From Chloroflexota bacterium (GTDB lineage Bacteria; Chloroflexota; Anaerolineae; Anaerolineales; DRKV01), in NCBI GenBank assembly GCA_011051635.1, contig DRKV01000351.1:1-7262 (forward strand): a stretch of 7,262 bases of DNA, read 5' to 3'. A model generated the notes under the pieces. It was not told the origin of the DNA and searched no databases. It was given only the letters and a program-made list of their open reading frames with translations. This document shows positions 1 to 6,463 of this stretch, piece after piece; positions within the stretch are counted from its first letter, which is position 1, and every line of letters starts with the position of its first letter. The position numbers and the translations under genes were made by a program.

Positions 1-90
1 CCATGCCGCATAAACTATCATCCAGAGCGTGATGGACAGGGCGGGAGCCAGCACCAAGAAAATGATGTAAGATAACTCGTTAACATCCAT
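1..90 (-). CDS. N-terminus of a membrane protein, cut by window edge
   Basis: Thirty open codons run from an ATG at 90-88 to the first base of the window. The peptide begins MDVNELSYIIFLVLAPALS and continues with a hydrophobic Leu/Ile/Met/Val/Ala/Trp stretch, which is typical of an N-terminal transmembrane helix or uncleaved signal anchor. No clear Shine-Dalgarno precedes the ATG; a TTG four codons earlier is a possible start. It lies on the same strand as the rest, 158 nt beyond the HD-GYP stop. Family and function cannot be told from this fragment. A chance open frame is possible, but the unbroken, strongly hydrophobic composition argues for a real gene. Confidence 0.5.
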   Translation of the reverse strand, partial: MDVNELSYIIFLVLAPALSITLWMIVYAAW

Positions 91-248
91 TATGTGGCCC
101 AAAAGAACAGAAGCAACACGCTTTATCGAATGTATCCTCTACGGTACAGCAGACGACTGCCCTAAACGCTTGCCATGCTGTCAGAATAGAACAAGACGAC
201 AGAATTTCTTTCCGGCGCTAAAACAACAAGCCACTCGCATCATCGTCT
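91..248. other. Intergenic gap with no recognised element
   Basis: These 158 nt separate the HD-GYP stop from the partial membrane-protein gene. I see only a 4-bp GCAG/CTGC mini-hairpin near 158-169, with no T-run typical of a terminator, and no convincing -35/-10 pair on the minus strand. It presumably contains a promoter for the leftmost gene, but I cannot point to one. Confidence 0.4.
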
Positions 249-1934
249 TCATCCGACCGTGGCAAGAAACACTTCTACGACACGCGGGTCAAAATGCTTA
301 CCGGCCTGCGAACGGATATATTCCATAGCCTTCTCTCTCGACCACGCCTCCCGATAGGGCCGGTCCGACCCGGTCAGGGCATCCCAAACATCCACAACCG
401 CAAAGATGCGGGCCGACAGGGGGATTTCCTCACCTTTGAGCTCGCGCGGATAGCCCGTGCCATCCCATTTCTCGTGGTGACAATAGGGAATATCCAAAGC
501 AGGATGTAAAAAGGTAATGGGAGAGAGCATGTCGCGAGCGTACTGGGGATGCTGACGCATAATGCTCCACTCCTCCTCAGTAAGGGGCCCCGGTTTAAGC
601 AAAATGTTATCGGGAATACCCATCTTCCCAATGTCGTGTAAGAGTGCTCCACGGCGCAAATGAGCCAACATCTCTCCCTCAATCCCCATAGCGCGCGCCA
701 GTCGTACTGTCATTTCGGTAACCCGGCGCGCATGCCCCTCCGTCTCCCGGTCGCGAAGTTCCAGGGCGCGTGCCCAGCCCTCCAGCGTACTGTCGTAGGC
801 TCGTTCCAGTTCCCGGTGAGAATGTCGCAACTCTTCGGCTAGCACGGCGCGGTGCATAGCGCTGGCTGCCATGTCGGCAACAGAAACGAGCAGGCGCTTC
901 TCTTCTTGGGTAATCGTTCCCCGACGGCCTATTCCCAGTACGCCGAGATACCGCTTCTGAACGATGAGGGGGATGAAGGCAAAAGCGGGGGTGTTGCCTA
1001 TCACCGCCAAATCGTAGGGAGTGAGCAAAGGGTCGTCCTTACCTTCATCGCTCACATAGGGTCTGCCCATCTCGAGAACTTTCCAGAGGATGCTCTCTCC
1101 TTCTGCCAGATGCTCGCCGGTTGCCTTCTCCCATCCTCCCAAAGCCAGTTCTACCGTGATGGTTGCAGTGGATGATTCGCGCCAGGCCAGCAAGGCACTG
1201 GTAGCCTGAAGCAAATCGAGAAGTTGGTCCAGAATAATGGGAGGTATCTCGGCGCGGGTTTGGGCCATGCGTAAGGCCGCCGAGACCAGAGTCACGGCAA
1301 GCAACTCTTTGTTGCGCCTTTGTTCCGCTTCCATCAAACGGACATTGCCAACCCCCGCCGCCAGGGAGCGGCCAATCTTGCGGGCGATGTCTACGCATTC
1401 CTGGGAATACGCTCTCGCCTGGATGCCGCCCAAATTTAAAGCGCCAATCAACCGCCCCCGAGTAACCAATGGAACACTCAGAAAAGAGCGTATTCCTTTC
1501 TGTGCCAGCAACATCTCCATGGGAGTCAGTTCCGAGGCAACGTGCAAGTTTTCCACCCAATGAATCGAATACTTGCGCGAAGAAGCCGCTACTCTAAAGT
1601 TGCCCATCGGGAGATGCTCTTTTTCTTTGTACGCTTCTATGCTGTTCGAGCGTACAGCCAGTATACAGGCATCATCGGACTCCGGATTGAACAATGCCAC
1701 ACTGGCCCACTGGCACCACGGCATCAGGCGAACCGAGTTTTGCAGGATAACCTGGGCCACAGATTCGACGGACCGGGCCTCCAGAACTTGGATATCAATC
1801 TCGTGAAGGATACGCAATTGTTCTACATATTGTGCAGTATATTTCCCCCCGGTTTTTTCAGGCGCATGAAAAGGGTGAGGCGTACTGACGGCTTCACAAG
1901 TGGTCTCGCTGATATTATCCGGCATGGTACTCAT
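249..1934 (-). CDS. GAF-GAF-HD-GYP protein, probable c-di-GMP phosphodiesterase
   Basis: This 561-residue protein carries two GAF sensory domains and a C-terminal HD-GYP domain. GAF1 spans about 46-197 (IRSFLSVPLVTRGRLIGALNLGG) and GAF2 about 228-362 (FAFIPLIVQKRYLGVLGIGRRG), followed by a helical linker. The HD-GYP domain (about 385-557) retains the expected metal ligands and signature: His401, HDIGK (433-437), QHP (461-463), HHExWDGTGYP (486-496), Asp515 in VVDVWDAL, and RPYR (525-528). HD-GYP domains with these residues hydrolyse cyclic-di-GMP, usually to pGpG or GMP, so activity is likely. There is no signal peptide or transmembrane segment, so the GAF domains should sense a cytoplasmic ligand or relay protein contacts. 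The first ATG is 1 nt after the stop of the receiver-GAF gene, with no good Shine-Dalgarno, suggesting reinitiation; ATG at 1925 (Met4) is possible. Together the two genes form a receiver-to-c-di-GMP output branch. Confidence 0.92.
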   Translation of the reverse strand: MSTMPDNISETTCEAVSTPHPFHAPEKTGGKYTAQYVEQLRILHEIDIQVLEARSVESVAQVILQNSVRLMPWCQWASVALFNPESDDACILAVRSNSIEAYKEKEHLPMGNFRVAASSRKYSIHWVENLHVASELTPMEMLLAQKGIRSFLSVPLVTRGRLIGALNLGGIQARAYSQECVDIARKIGRSLAAGVGNVRLMEAEQRRNKELLAVTLVSAALRMAQTRAEIPPIILDQLLDLLQATSALLAWRESSTATITVELALGGWEKATGEHLAEGESILWKVLEMGRPYVSDEGKDDPLLTPYDLAVIGNTPAFAFIPLIVQKRYLGVLGIGRRGTITQEEKRLLVSVADMAASAMHRAVLAEELRHSHRELERAYDSTLEGWARALELRDRETEGHARRVTEMTVRLARAMGIEGEMLAHLRRGALLHDIGKMGIPDNILLKPGPLTEEEWSIMRQHPQYARDMLSPITFLHPALDIPYCHHEKWDGTGYPRELKGEEIPLSARIFAVVDVWDALTGSDRPYREAWSREKAMEYIRSQAGKHFDPRVVEVFLATVG

Positions 1935-1935
1935 G

Positions 1936-3258
1936 TTATTTGGAGGTTGCTTCTTGTCTTCGTCCTCGCACTGACGAGAATGACGTGGTCATTCTTGCCA
2001 GCCTTGTGGTAAGTTCTTCGTCAATATCAATCATCTTCGTATTGCCGGGATAATCGGCTTCCTGAATGGTGGTTGCCTGATTCAAGACGTTAAGCACTTG
2101 AACGATACGATTTATTTCTTGTCGCAGTACGTTAGCAGACTTGCTCAACCACGGAGGTCTGATTTCCTCCGGAAGATTTTCCCCTTTCTCTTTGAGAAAG
2201 TTGGCAAGCATAATTATCACGGTCAGAGAATTGTTGATGTGGTGGGACAACGTTGTGACTGTTTTCCTCAACGTCTCGATGGTAACGGATGTGCGCATAC
2301 GCTCATACAGACGCGCATTTTCCACTGCCACGGCGACGGAAGACGCTAGTGTTTCCAGAATCTGGAGGTCGGACGAATCGAAATACTCTTTTCCCCCGAC
2401 TGGATTGAGCACTTCAATTACACCTACAGCCTTGCCATGCACAGTTAAAGGGACGGCAAGAATAGAGCGGGTAAAAAAGCCGGTGTGACGCTGGTCTGCA
2501 TCAGGGAAAAAACGCTCGTCTTCATAGGCGCGGGTCACCAGCACAGATTTCTTGTGTTGCAGGGCCCATCCGGCAACCCCCTGTCCCGGGGATAAACGAA
2601 TTTCCCGGTTCTTTTCCACAGTCCCCCGCAAAGACACCTTTGATACCAATTCTCCGGTTTGTTCTTCCAACAAGAAGAGGGAGCCTGCTTCCACACGCAT
2701 AACCTGATTGATGCCTTCCATCAACCGCCGTTGGGCATCTCTCTCATTCAGAGTCGCCGTGATGGCACGGCCGACTTTATCGAGTGCTTCCCACGCCTGA
2801 ATCCGCTCTTGAAGTTCACGATTGGCTTTTGCCAAGGCGGCAGCCATTTGTTCGCGTTCTTCTTCCCAACGCGCCTCTGCCAATACCTGGTCAAGGGTCC
2901 GCAATATCTCATCTATCGTAAAAGGTTTCTGTAAATAGTCTCTGGCTCCCAACCGAAAGGCTTCCAGGATTGTCGCTGGCTCTGCATGAGAGGTAATCAT
3001 GATAACCGGCACAGTATGATGCTCCTCCCGCAGGGCACGCAACACGTCAAGGCCGGAGATACCCGGGAGATTGATATCCAGCAATATCAAATGGGGGTGG
3101 AGTTCCTTCACAGTGGGCAAAACAGCCTCCCCCTCGTCTACCGTTACTGTTTGATATTCCGCCGCCCCCAGAGATGCGCGCAAAAAATAACGCATTTCAG
3201 GAGAATCATCAACGATTAAAATCGTCTCTCTAGCCATTTGGTCTACTGTCCTGGACAT
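1936..3258 (-). CDS. Receiver-GAF protein with orphan DHp domain, no ATPase
   Basis: This 440-residue protein has four parts. A response-regulator receiver domain (about 12-125) has the acidic pair Asp17-Asp18, phosphorylation site Asp61 (LLDINLPG), Thr89 (MITSH) and Lys111 (LQKPF), so it looks fully active. A charged coiled coil (about 126-165) follows, then a GAF domain (about 165-318; PGQGVAGWAL, ILAVPLTVHGKAVGVIEVLNP). Residues about 325-400 form a helical hairpin with TLSHHINNSLTVI, an H-box-like motif in which His339 takes the phospho-acceptor position. No catalytic ATP-binding domain follows; the protein ends at 440 and the next gene begins at once. It may act as a phosphorelay or dimerisation module rather than a kinase. 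The start at 3258 directly follows a TAG and has only a distant GAGG; Met8 (ATG at 3237, giving MARETILIVDDS) is a good alternative. The downstream HD-GYP gene is 1 nt away. Confidence 0.87.
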   Translation of the reverse strand: MSRTVDQMARETILIVDDSPEMRYFLRASLGAAEYQTVTVDEGEAVLPTVKELHPHLILLDINLPGISGLDVLRALREEHHTVPVIMITSHAEPATILEAFRLGARDYLQKPFTIDEILRTLDQVLAEARWEEEREQMAAALAKANRELQERIQAWEALDKVGRAITATLNERDAQRRLMEGINQVMRVEAGSLFLLEEQTGELVSKVSLRGTVEKNREIRLSPGQGVAGWALQHKKSVLVTRAYEDERFFPDADQRHTGFFTRSILAVPLTVHGKAVGVIEVLNPVGGKEYFDSSDLQILETLASSVAVAVENARLYERMRTSVTIETLRKTVTTLSHHINNSLTVIIMLANFLKEKGENLPEEIRPPWLSKSANVLRQEINRIVQVLNVLNQATTIQEADYPGNTKMIDIDEELTTRLARMTTSFSSVRGRRQEATSK

Positions 3259-3282
3259 CTAAGAGAAAACATCCTCGGTATT

Positions 3283-3298
3283 TGCAGTTCCTCCTGCA
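3283..3298 (-). promoter_or_regulatory. Shine-Dalgarno-like GGAGGA in a small hairpin loop
   Basis: In the 104-nt leader of the receiver-GAF gene, minus-strand RNA can form a 5-bp stem (TGCAG/CTGCA) with loop GAGGAA. A GGAGGA (3289-3294) is partly in that loop. It sits about 30 nt upstream of the annotated ATG (3258), too far to serve it, and no standard start codon lies 5-10 nt downstream. A nine-codon frame, MFSLRCPGQ (3243-3272), begins shortly after and overlaps the gene start. This may be a leader or a chance match. Confidence 0.25.
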
Positions 3299-3362
3299 GA
3301 CACCACTACATCAACTTGGGCTGAGCGTCATCTACCGGGCCTTGTATCAGACTGTTTACTGG

Positions 3363-4121
3363 TTATAGTTTCAAGAACTCTGTAGGGCACTTACCCCGCT
3401 CAGGAAGCATTTGGGCACTAAAGGCATAAAGTGTTTCGTTGGCAAGCGTTTCGGTAATGACGGAGCGTCCAAAGGCCTTGCGCAGAAACAGGTACCTCGA
3501 TGAAAAGAACAAGGCTTGAAGCGGCGCTTCGTAATGGAGGCTTAAAGGGTTGTTTCTTTTCACCACCAGCAAGCGGGTAGGGTTGCGCAAGTCTACCGCC
3601 ATAGATACCATTTTCCCCTCCAGCAAACGCATCTTCTCGCGAACCTGTAGCAAGTATCGACCATTCAACGACGGGGGAAGAGAGTCCAGTAGGCGGAAGA
3701 TGATTTCGCTATCTACATCCCCTCGTCGAGGCAGGCGGAGTTCTGCAAACAAGGCATCGTCGTTGAGAATGTTGCCATTGTGAACGCCGAGAGTGTACAT
3801 CCCTTGCAACGGGTGATTGTTGTCATTGTTCCACTGGCTACCCTTAGTTGGCATGCGGGTGTGCCCCAACAGGCATACCGTCTCTGGCCCTACAGATGCC
3901 AAAATTTTCTGATAGGCATCCATGTGTATCAATTCAGAGGCAGGCACAGGGTGTTTGAGAACTTGAAAACTACCGTCGCGTCGAATCAGAGCCACACCAG
4001 ATGCGGCCCGGCCACGCTCCTCGTTGAAAAGCAGATTTTGGCTGAAAATGGTGCGTATCGCCTGCCATTCTTCGTCGGTACGTTGTTGGGGATATAACAA
4101 TGTTGCTGCGATGCCACACAT
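3363..4121 (-). CDS. Class II glutamine amidotransferase (Ntn glutaminase)
   Basis: This 252-residue protein is a free-standing class II (Ntn-type) glutaminase domain. It begins MCGIAA, so removal of Met1 exposes the Cys2 nucleophile. The other class II hallmarks are all present: GHTRMPTKG (86-94, with the glutamine-binding Arg89), NNHP (101-104), HNGNI (114-118, oxyanion-hole Asn115 and Gly116) and DVDSEI (135-140). The enzyme should hydrolyse glutamine to glutamate and ammonia. No synthetase, SIS or phosphoribosyltransferase domain follows, so it is neither GlmS, PurF nor AsnB; the ammonia acceptor must be another protein. The adjacent, translationally coupled amidoligase is the obvious partner. 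YafJ-like single-domain amidotransferases are the closest general class. The ATG is fixed by the need for Cys at position 2 and by the AGAGG site 6 nt upstream. The C-terminus is followed by a 104-nt gap before the response-regulator gene. Confidence 0.9.
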   Translation of the reverse strand: MCGIAATLLYPQQRTDEEWQAIRTIFSQNLLFNEERGRAASGVALIRRDGSFQVLKHPVPASELIHMDAYQKILASVGPETVCLLGHTRMPTKGSQWNNDNNHPLQGMYTLGVHNGNILNDDALFAELRLPRRGDVDSEIIFRLLDSLPPSLNGRYLLQVREKMRLLEGKMVSMAVDLRNPTRLLVVKRNNPLSLHYEAPLQALFFSSRYLFLRKAFGRSVITETLANETLYAFSAQMLPERGKCPTEFLKL

Positions 4122-4124
4122 ACT

Positions 4125-5417
4125 TTACCTCTTGAAAACCATCGTTCCTTGCCGCTCGTCCCACCGTACCCCGCGCAAAACGTCCAGCCGGTTCAGGCGA
4201 CGCTCCAATTCTTGCGGGGTCAGAAAAAGGTCGCTGGCTGCCTGCCACTGCCAGGCCTCAACAGAATCCGAGGCAGACCACTCGCCCAATTCAATGCGTT
4301 GCATTAGACGGTAGTCAATTTCATCCAATCCCAAATCATCAACCGCTGTCCGTGCCGCAAGGCGCTCTTCAATGGTATCCCAACCGTGACCAGAGGAACG
4401 CATCAAGGACATGGGAGTTTCGGCCAGAGCCAAGAGCACATCCAACCCAGGATTATCCGTAAAGTGGTCGAATATCGGCACCAATAAATCCAGCATTTCG
4501 TAGCATCCCTGCCGCAGTTCTTCTATGATTTCGTCGGTGATGCCGCTTGTATCGCTGGTAGCCAATTTGCCGTCGTTGTTGCTCAGCAAATTGAGAATTT
4601 CGACTTTGCGTTGCCAAGAGACTGTCTTCCCAACATGCAGAATTCCGTATTGGCTTAAGTCAACGGCTTTGAGAGCCAGTGCCAGGAAAAGAAAGGTTTG
4701 GGCGGTGATGGCTGTCGGAGAAAGGTGAGCATCAGGAAAGCGAAATTCTACATGAAAGGGGAGAACGTCGCCCCGAGGAGTAAAACTCAGATGTTCCAGA
4801 TTCAGAAAGTTCTGGTGTTCGGGAACAGGGCGGCTTGCCTTGAGCGTTTGTTGAATGGCCTTCATGCTCATAGAGCCGGGGGAAAGACGCACCATTTCCA
4901 GATGGCTGTTGTGGTTGCGCCGCCGGGTAAGAGCGTTACGGCTGCTGCCAGCGCTGTTCATAAACTTCAGTTCGGGGGCGTAACGGCGCACCAGATTCCA
5001 CAAATTCGCCAGGATGATTTCCGGTACGGGTTCTGCCAAGCCGGGCGTAAGCAGGTGAAAATGCAAGCCACAAGTAGGACGAGGGCGAGCGCCGTGTTTC
5101 TTGAGCACTTGCATGATGTCCGTGTATTGTTGCTGCAAGGCGCGAAAATAAGGCTGCCGCCCGATGATGCGAATTTCAATGCCGCAATGCTCGGTTTGGA
5201 TGTCCCAGACTCCGCTCTTCCCCAGCCGTTCCAGACTGCCAGATGGAGATAGGTCCCGTCGGACAGCCTCCTCGAATGCAGGGCGTTTAGCCCCTTTGCG
5301 GGGGGCGACCTCCAGTTCTGTGCCGATTTTCACCACCCGATAGAGCAGGTCTTTCCAATAATCGGCTTGTAGAGGAGAAATGGTGTCTTCTCGGCGGAAA
5401 ATCAACGGGGCTTTCAT
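4125..5417 (-). CDS. Amidoligase-family protein (GS/GCS-like COOH-NH2 ligase)
   Basis: This 430-residue protein is probably an ATP-dependent ligase that joins a carboxylate to an amine. Conserved blocks match the amidoligase (Amidoligase_2-type) branch of the glutamine-synthetase/glutamate-cysteine-ligase superfamily: GTELEV (32-37, first metal/ATP glutamates), GIEIR (79-83), CGLHFH (116-121) and VEFRFPDAHLSP (223-234, a strand with Glu and Arg then the start of a helix). In the superfamily such Glu and His residues bind Mg-ATP and the acyl phosphate. Residues 255-430 are a mostly helical extension, rich in Leu, Glu, Asp and Trp, that I cannot assign. There is no signal peptide. I chose the ATG at 5417, preceded by AAAGAGAG (5421-5428); a TTG at 5432 would add five residues. 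The stop is 3 nt before the glutamine amidotransferase ATG, so the two are surely co-expressed and the pair suggests ammonia channelling. The acceptor is unknown: a protein, peptide or small metabolite are all possible. Confidence 0.72.
   Translation of the reverse strand: MKAPLIFRREDTISPLQADYWKDLLYRVVKIGTELEVAPRKGAKRPAFEEAVRRDLSPSGSLERLGKSGVWDIQTEHCGIEIRIIGRQPYFRALQQQYTDIMQVLKKHGARPRPTCGLHFHLLTPGLAEPVPEIILANLWNLVRRYAPELKFMNSAGSSRNALTRRRNHNSHLEMVRLSPGSMSMKAIQQTLKASRPVPEHQNFLNLEHLSFTPRGDVLPFHVEFRFPDAHLSPTAITAQTFLFLALALKAVDLSQYGILHVGKTVSWQRKVEILNLLSNNDGKLATSDTSGITDEIIEELRQGCYEMLDLLVPIFDHFTDNPGLDVLLALAETPMSLMRSSGHGWDTIEERLAARTAVDDLGLDEIDYRLMQRIELGEWSASDSVEAWQWQAASDLFLTPQELERRLNRLDVLRGVRWDERQGTMVFKR
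4128..4133 (-). promoter_or_regulatory. Ribosome-binding site embedded in the amidoligase 3' end
   Basis: The last two sense codons of the amidoligase (AAG AGG) also form an AGAGG Shine-Dalgarno 6 nt before the amidotransferase ATG at 4121. A ribosome finishing the first gene covers this site, which indicates translational coupling and probably balanced amounts of the two enzymes. Confidence 0.6.
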
Positions 5418-5448
5418 AAACTCTCTTTGCAAAGTGTCGTATACTACG

Positions 5449-5484
5449 CGCGCCGCGCGGGGAATCTAACCTCCGCGCGACGCG
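5449..5484 (-). repeat. GC-rich hairpin between sensor genes and amidoligase
   Basis: An inverted repeat of 12-base arms (5449-5460 and 5473-5484) surrounds a 12-nt loop. In minus-strand RNA the arms CGCGUCGCGCGG and CCGCGCGGCGCG pair fully with one G-U wobble; in plus-strand RNA the same position is a C-A mismatch, which favours a function in the minus-strand transcript. It starts 9 nt after the stop of the preceding gene and ends about 31 nt before the ATG of the amidoligase. No U-run follows, so it is not a classical intrinsic terminator. It could be an mRNA stability or processing element, an attenuator, or a REP-like dispersed palindrome. Confidence 0.7.
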
Positions 5485-5493
5485 AAGCGAATA

Positions 5494-5976
5494 TTATTTC
5501 TTACCGAGCATCTGAAACTGCAAAAGACAACGATGTTCTTCCAAGTCGACGTCGAACTTGCTGATGCGCGTTTTCATCCCCATGCGTTCTCGCAGAGCGG
5601 CGGCGGAGATGTTGAGATAAGGACACACGAAAGGCTTGATGCCTGCTTCGACCAAATCTTTCTCCACGTGAAGCAATACACAGTGCTCAACCACAAAATC
5701 GACATTCTCGTCGTTTTTTGTGACATCGAAGCGGGCTGCAATACCAAATTCATCGATGAAAATTCGCCCAATTTCGGTGAGTATGTTCTGAGGGTCCTCG
5801 TCGGCTATTTCCAGGCCCATGTTCTTCTCCAGCAAGGCCAGCATTCCGTCTCCGACAGCGTTAGTAGTTGCCAAAGCGGATTCACCAAACAAATCCCACA
5901 GGCCTTTTTCCAGGCCGTAAATAATCATGGCATTGATGCGTGCCAGATTTCGTTTCTTTTCCTCTTCAGTAGCCAT
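5494..5976 (-). CDS. Small Cys/His protein, V4R- or methanogen-output-domain-like
   Basis: This is a 160-residue soluble protein. The frame stays open upstream to 6096, but the start was set at the ATG at 5976 because GGAG lies 7 nt before it (5984-5987), the sequence MATEEEKKRN then opens a normal amphipathic helix, and the longer version would overlap the preceding gene. The N-terminal third is helical (LARINAMIIYGLEKGLWDLFGE). The C-terminal part has a spaced pattern HC (98-99), CPY (118-120) and HRC (148-150), between predicted strands. This arrangement resembles V4R-type or 'methanogen output domain' small-molecule or metal-binding proteins, where late cysteines surround a pocket. That family link comes from pattern recognition alone and is tentative. 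The gene follows the roadblock pair after 98 nt and ends 9 nt before a strong hairpin. In this context it may be a sensor or ligand-binding partner of the roadblock proteins. A specific function cannot be named. Confidence 0.72.
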   Translation of the reverse strand: MATEEEKKRNLARINAMIIYGLEKGLWDLFGESALATTNAVGDGMLALLEKNMGLEIADEDPQNILTEIGRIFIDEFGIAARFDVTKNDENVDFVVEHCVLLHVEKDLVEAGIKPFVCPYLNISAAALRERMGMKTRISKFDVDLEEHRCLLQFQMLGKK

Positions 5977-6074
5977 TGTGTATCTCCGTATGAATGTTGA
6001 GTTGGTTTGGTTAGGGAACGTAGCAAATGATGGTTGTATGTCAGCAGAACAACTTTCGGCAATTTGCGAGAAGG

Positions 6075-6446
6075 CTAATGCGGAATGGCGTCCCAAATTT
6101 GGTCGGCGTATTCGTCCATCAGCATGCGGACAACACCCAGGGTAGCCTCTGGAGTAACGGTTATGGCCCAGTAGTAAGAGCCATCTCCAATGAAACGGGT
6201 GAGAATATAGGTCTTATCTGTCGTGACCAGGCTGTCTTCTACCTCTCCCATTTTTACTTTGGTGGCCACTTTGGTAGCCAATTTCATCACCATGGCGAAG
6301 CGAGCCGAAGCCGCATCCGCATTGAAGTCAGGATTTGCAGAACTACCGGCTATGGACATGCCATCCATGCCAACTACGTCGGTGGCAATGAAGTCACTAC
6401 CCAGTTGGTTTCTCACGTCGATTAGAATATCATCAAGTTTTGCCAT
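6075..6446 (-). CDS. Stand-alone roadblock/LC7 domain protein
   Basis: This 123-residue protein is a single roadblock/LC7 domain. The typical VVGMDGMSIAG turn lies at residues 24-34, followed by a long Ala/Lys-rich helix (about 44-66), and then the TTDKTYILTRFIGD strand pair (75-88). It is a paralogue of the C-terminal half of the upstream gene, sharing the MxxILxxxxxQ/E start, VVGMDG, and TTDKxYxLxxFxG blocks at matching positions. The start is well supported: AAAGGAG at 6454-6460 lies 7 nt before the ATG. It follows the DUF4388-roadblock gene by 17 nt and is almost certainly co-transcribed with it. Roadblock proteins act as dimeric platforms, or as activators of Ras-like GTPases in the MglA/MglB system. 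No GTPase gene is in this window, so the partner is unknown. Homo- or heterodimerisation with the upstream paralogue is plausible but inferred. Confidence 0.88.
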   Translation of the reverse strand: MAKLDDILIDVRNQLGSDFIATDVVGMDGMSIAGSSANPDFNADAASARFAMVMKLATKVATKVKMGEVEDSLVTTDKTYILTRFIGDGSYYWAITVTPEATLGVVRMLMDEYADQIWDAIPH

Positions 6447-6463
6447 TGTCTGTCTCCTTTGTG

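Noticed and set aside
1542..2012. Plus-strand open frame of 156 codons across the HD-GYP/receiver junction
   Set aside because: It is antisense to the GAF domain and gene junction, where domain-supported minus-strand coding is clear; no ribosome-binding site or domain was seen.
3362..3367. TATAAC as a -10 promoter box for the receiver gene
   Set aside because: It overlaps the glutaminase stop codon and no acceptable -35 hexamer lies 16-18 nt upstream; AT-rich stop contexts often give such matches.
4698..5252. Plus-strand open frame of 184 codons
   Set aside because: It lies wholly opposite the amidoligase gene, has no recognisable domain, and its composition follows the codon structure of the minus-strand gene.
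5439..5444. GTATAC palindrome before the amidoligase as an operator or -10 element
   Set aside because: A 6-bp palindrome is too short to support a binding site, and the sequence where a -35 box should be is the GC hairpin.
5449..5484. Hairpin as an intrinsic terminator
   Set aside because: Neither strand has a T-run after the stem, so the classical terminator rule is not met, though attenuation by another mechanism remains possible.
5977..6096. N-terminal extension of the V4R-like gene up to a start at 6096
   Set aside because: It would overlap the end of the roadblock gene and add a Ser/Asn/Gln-rich, non-domain stretch, while the ATG at 5976 has a good GGAG 7 nt upstream.
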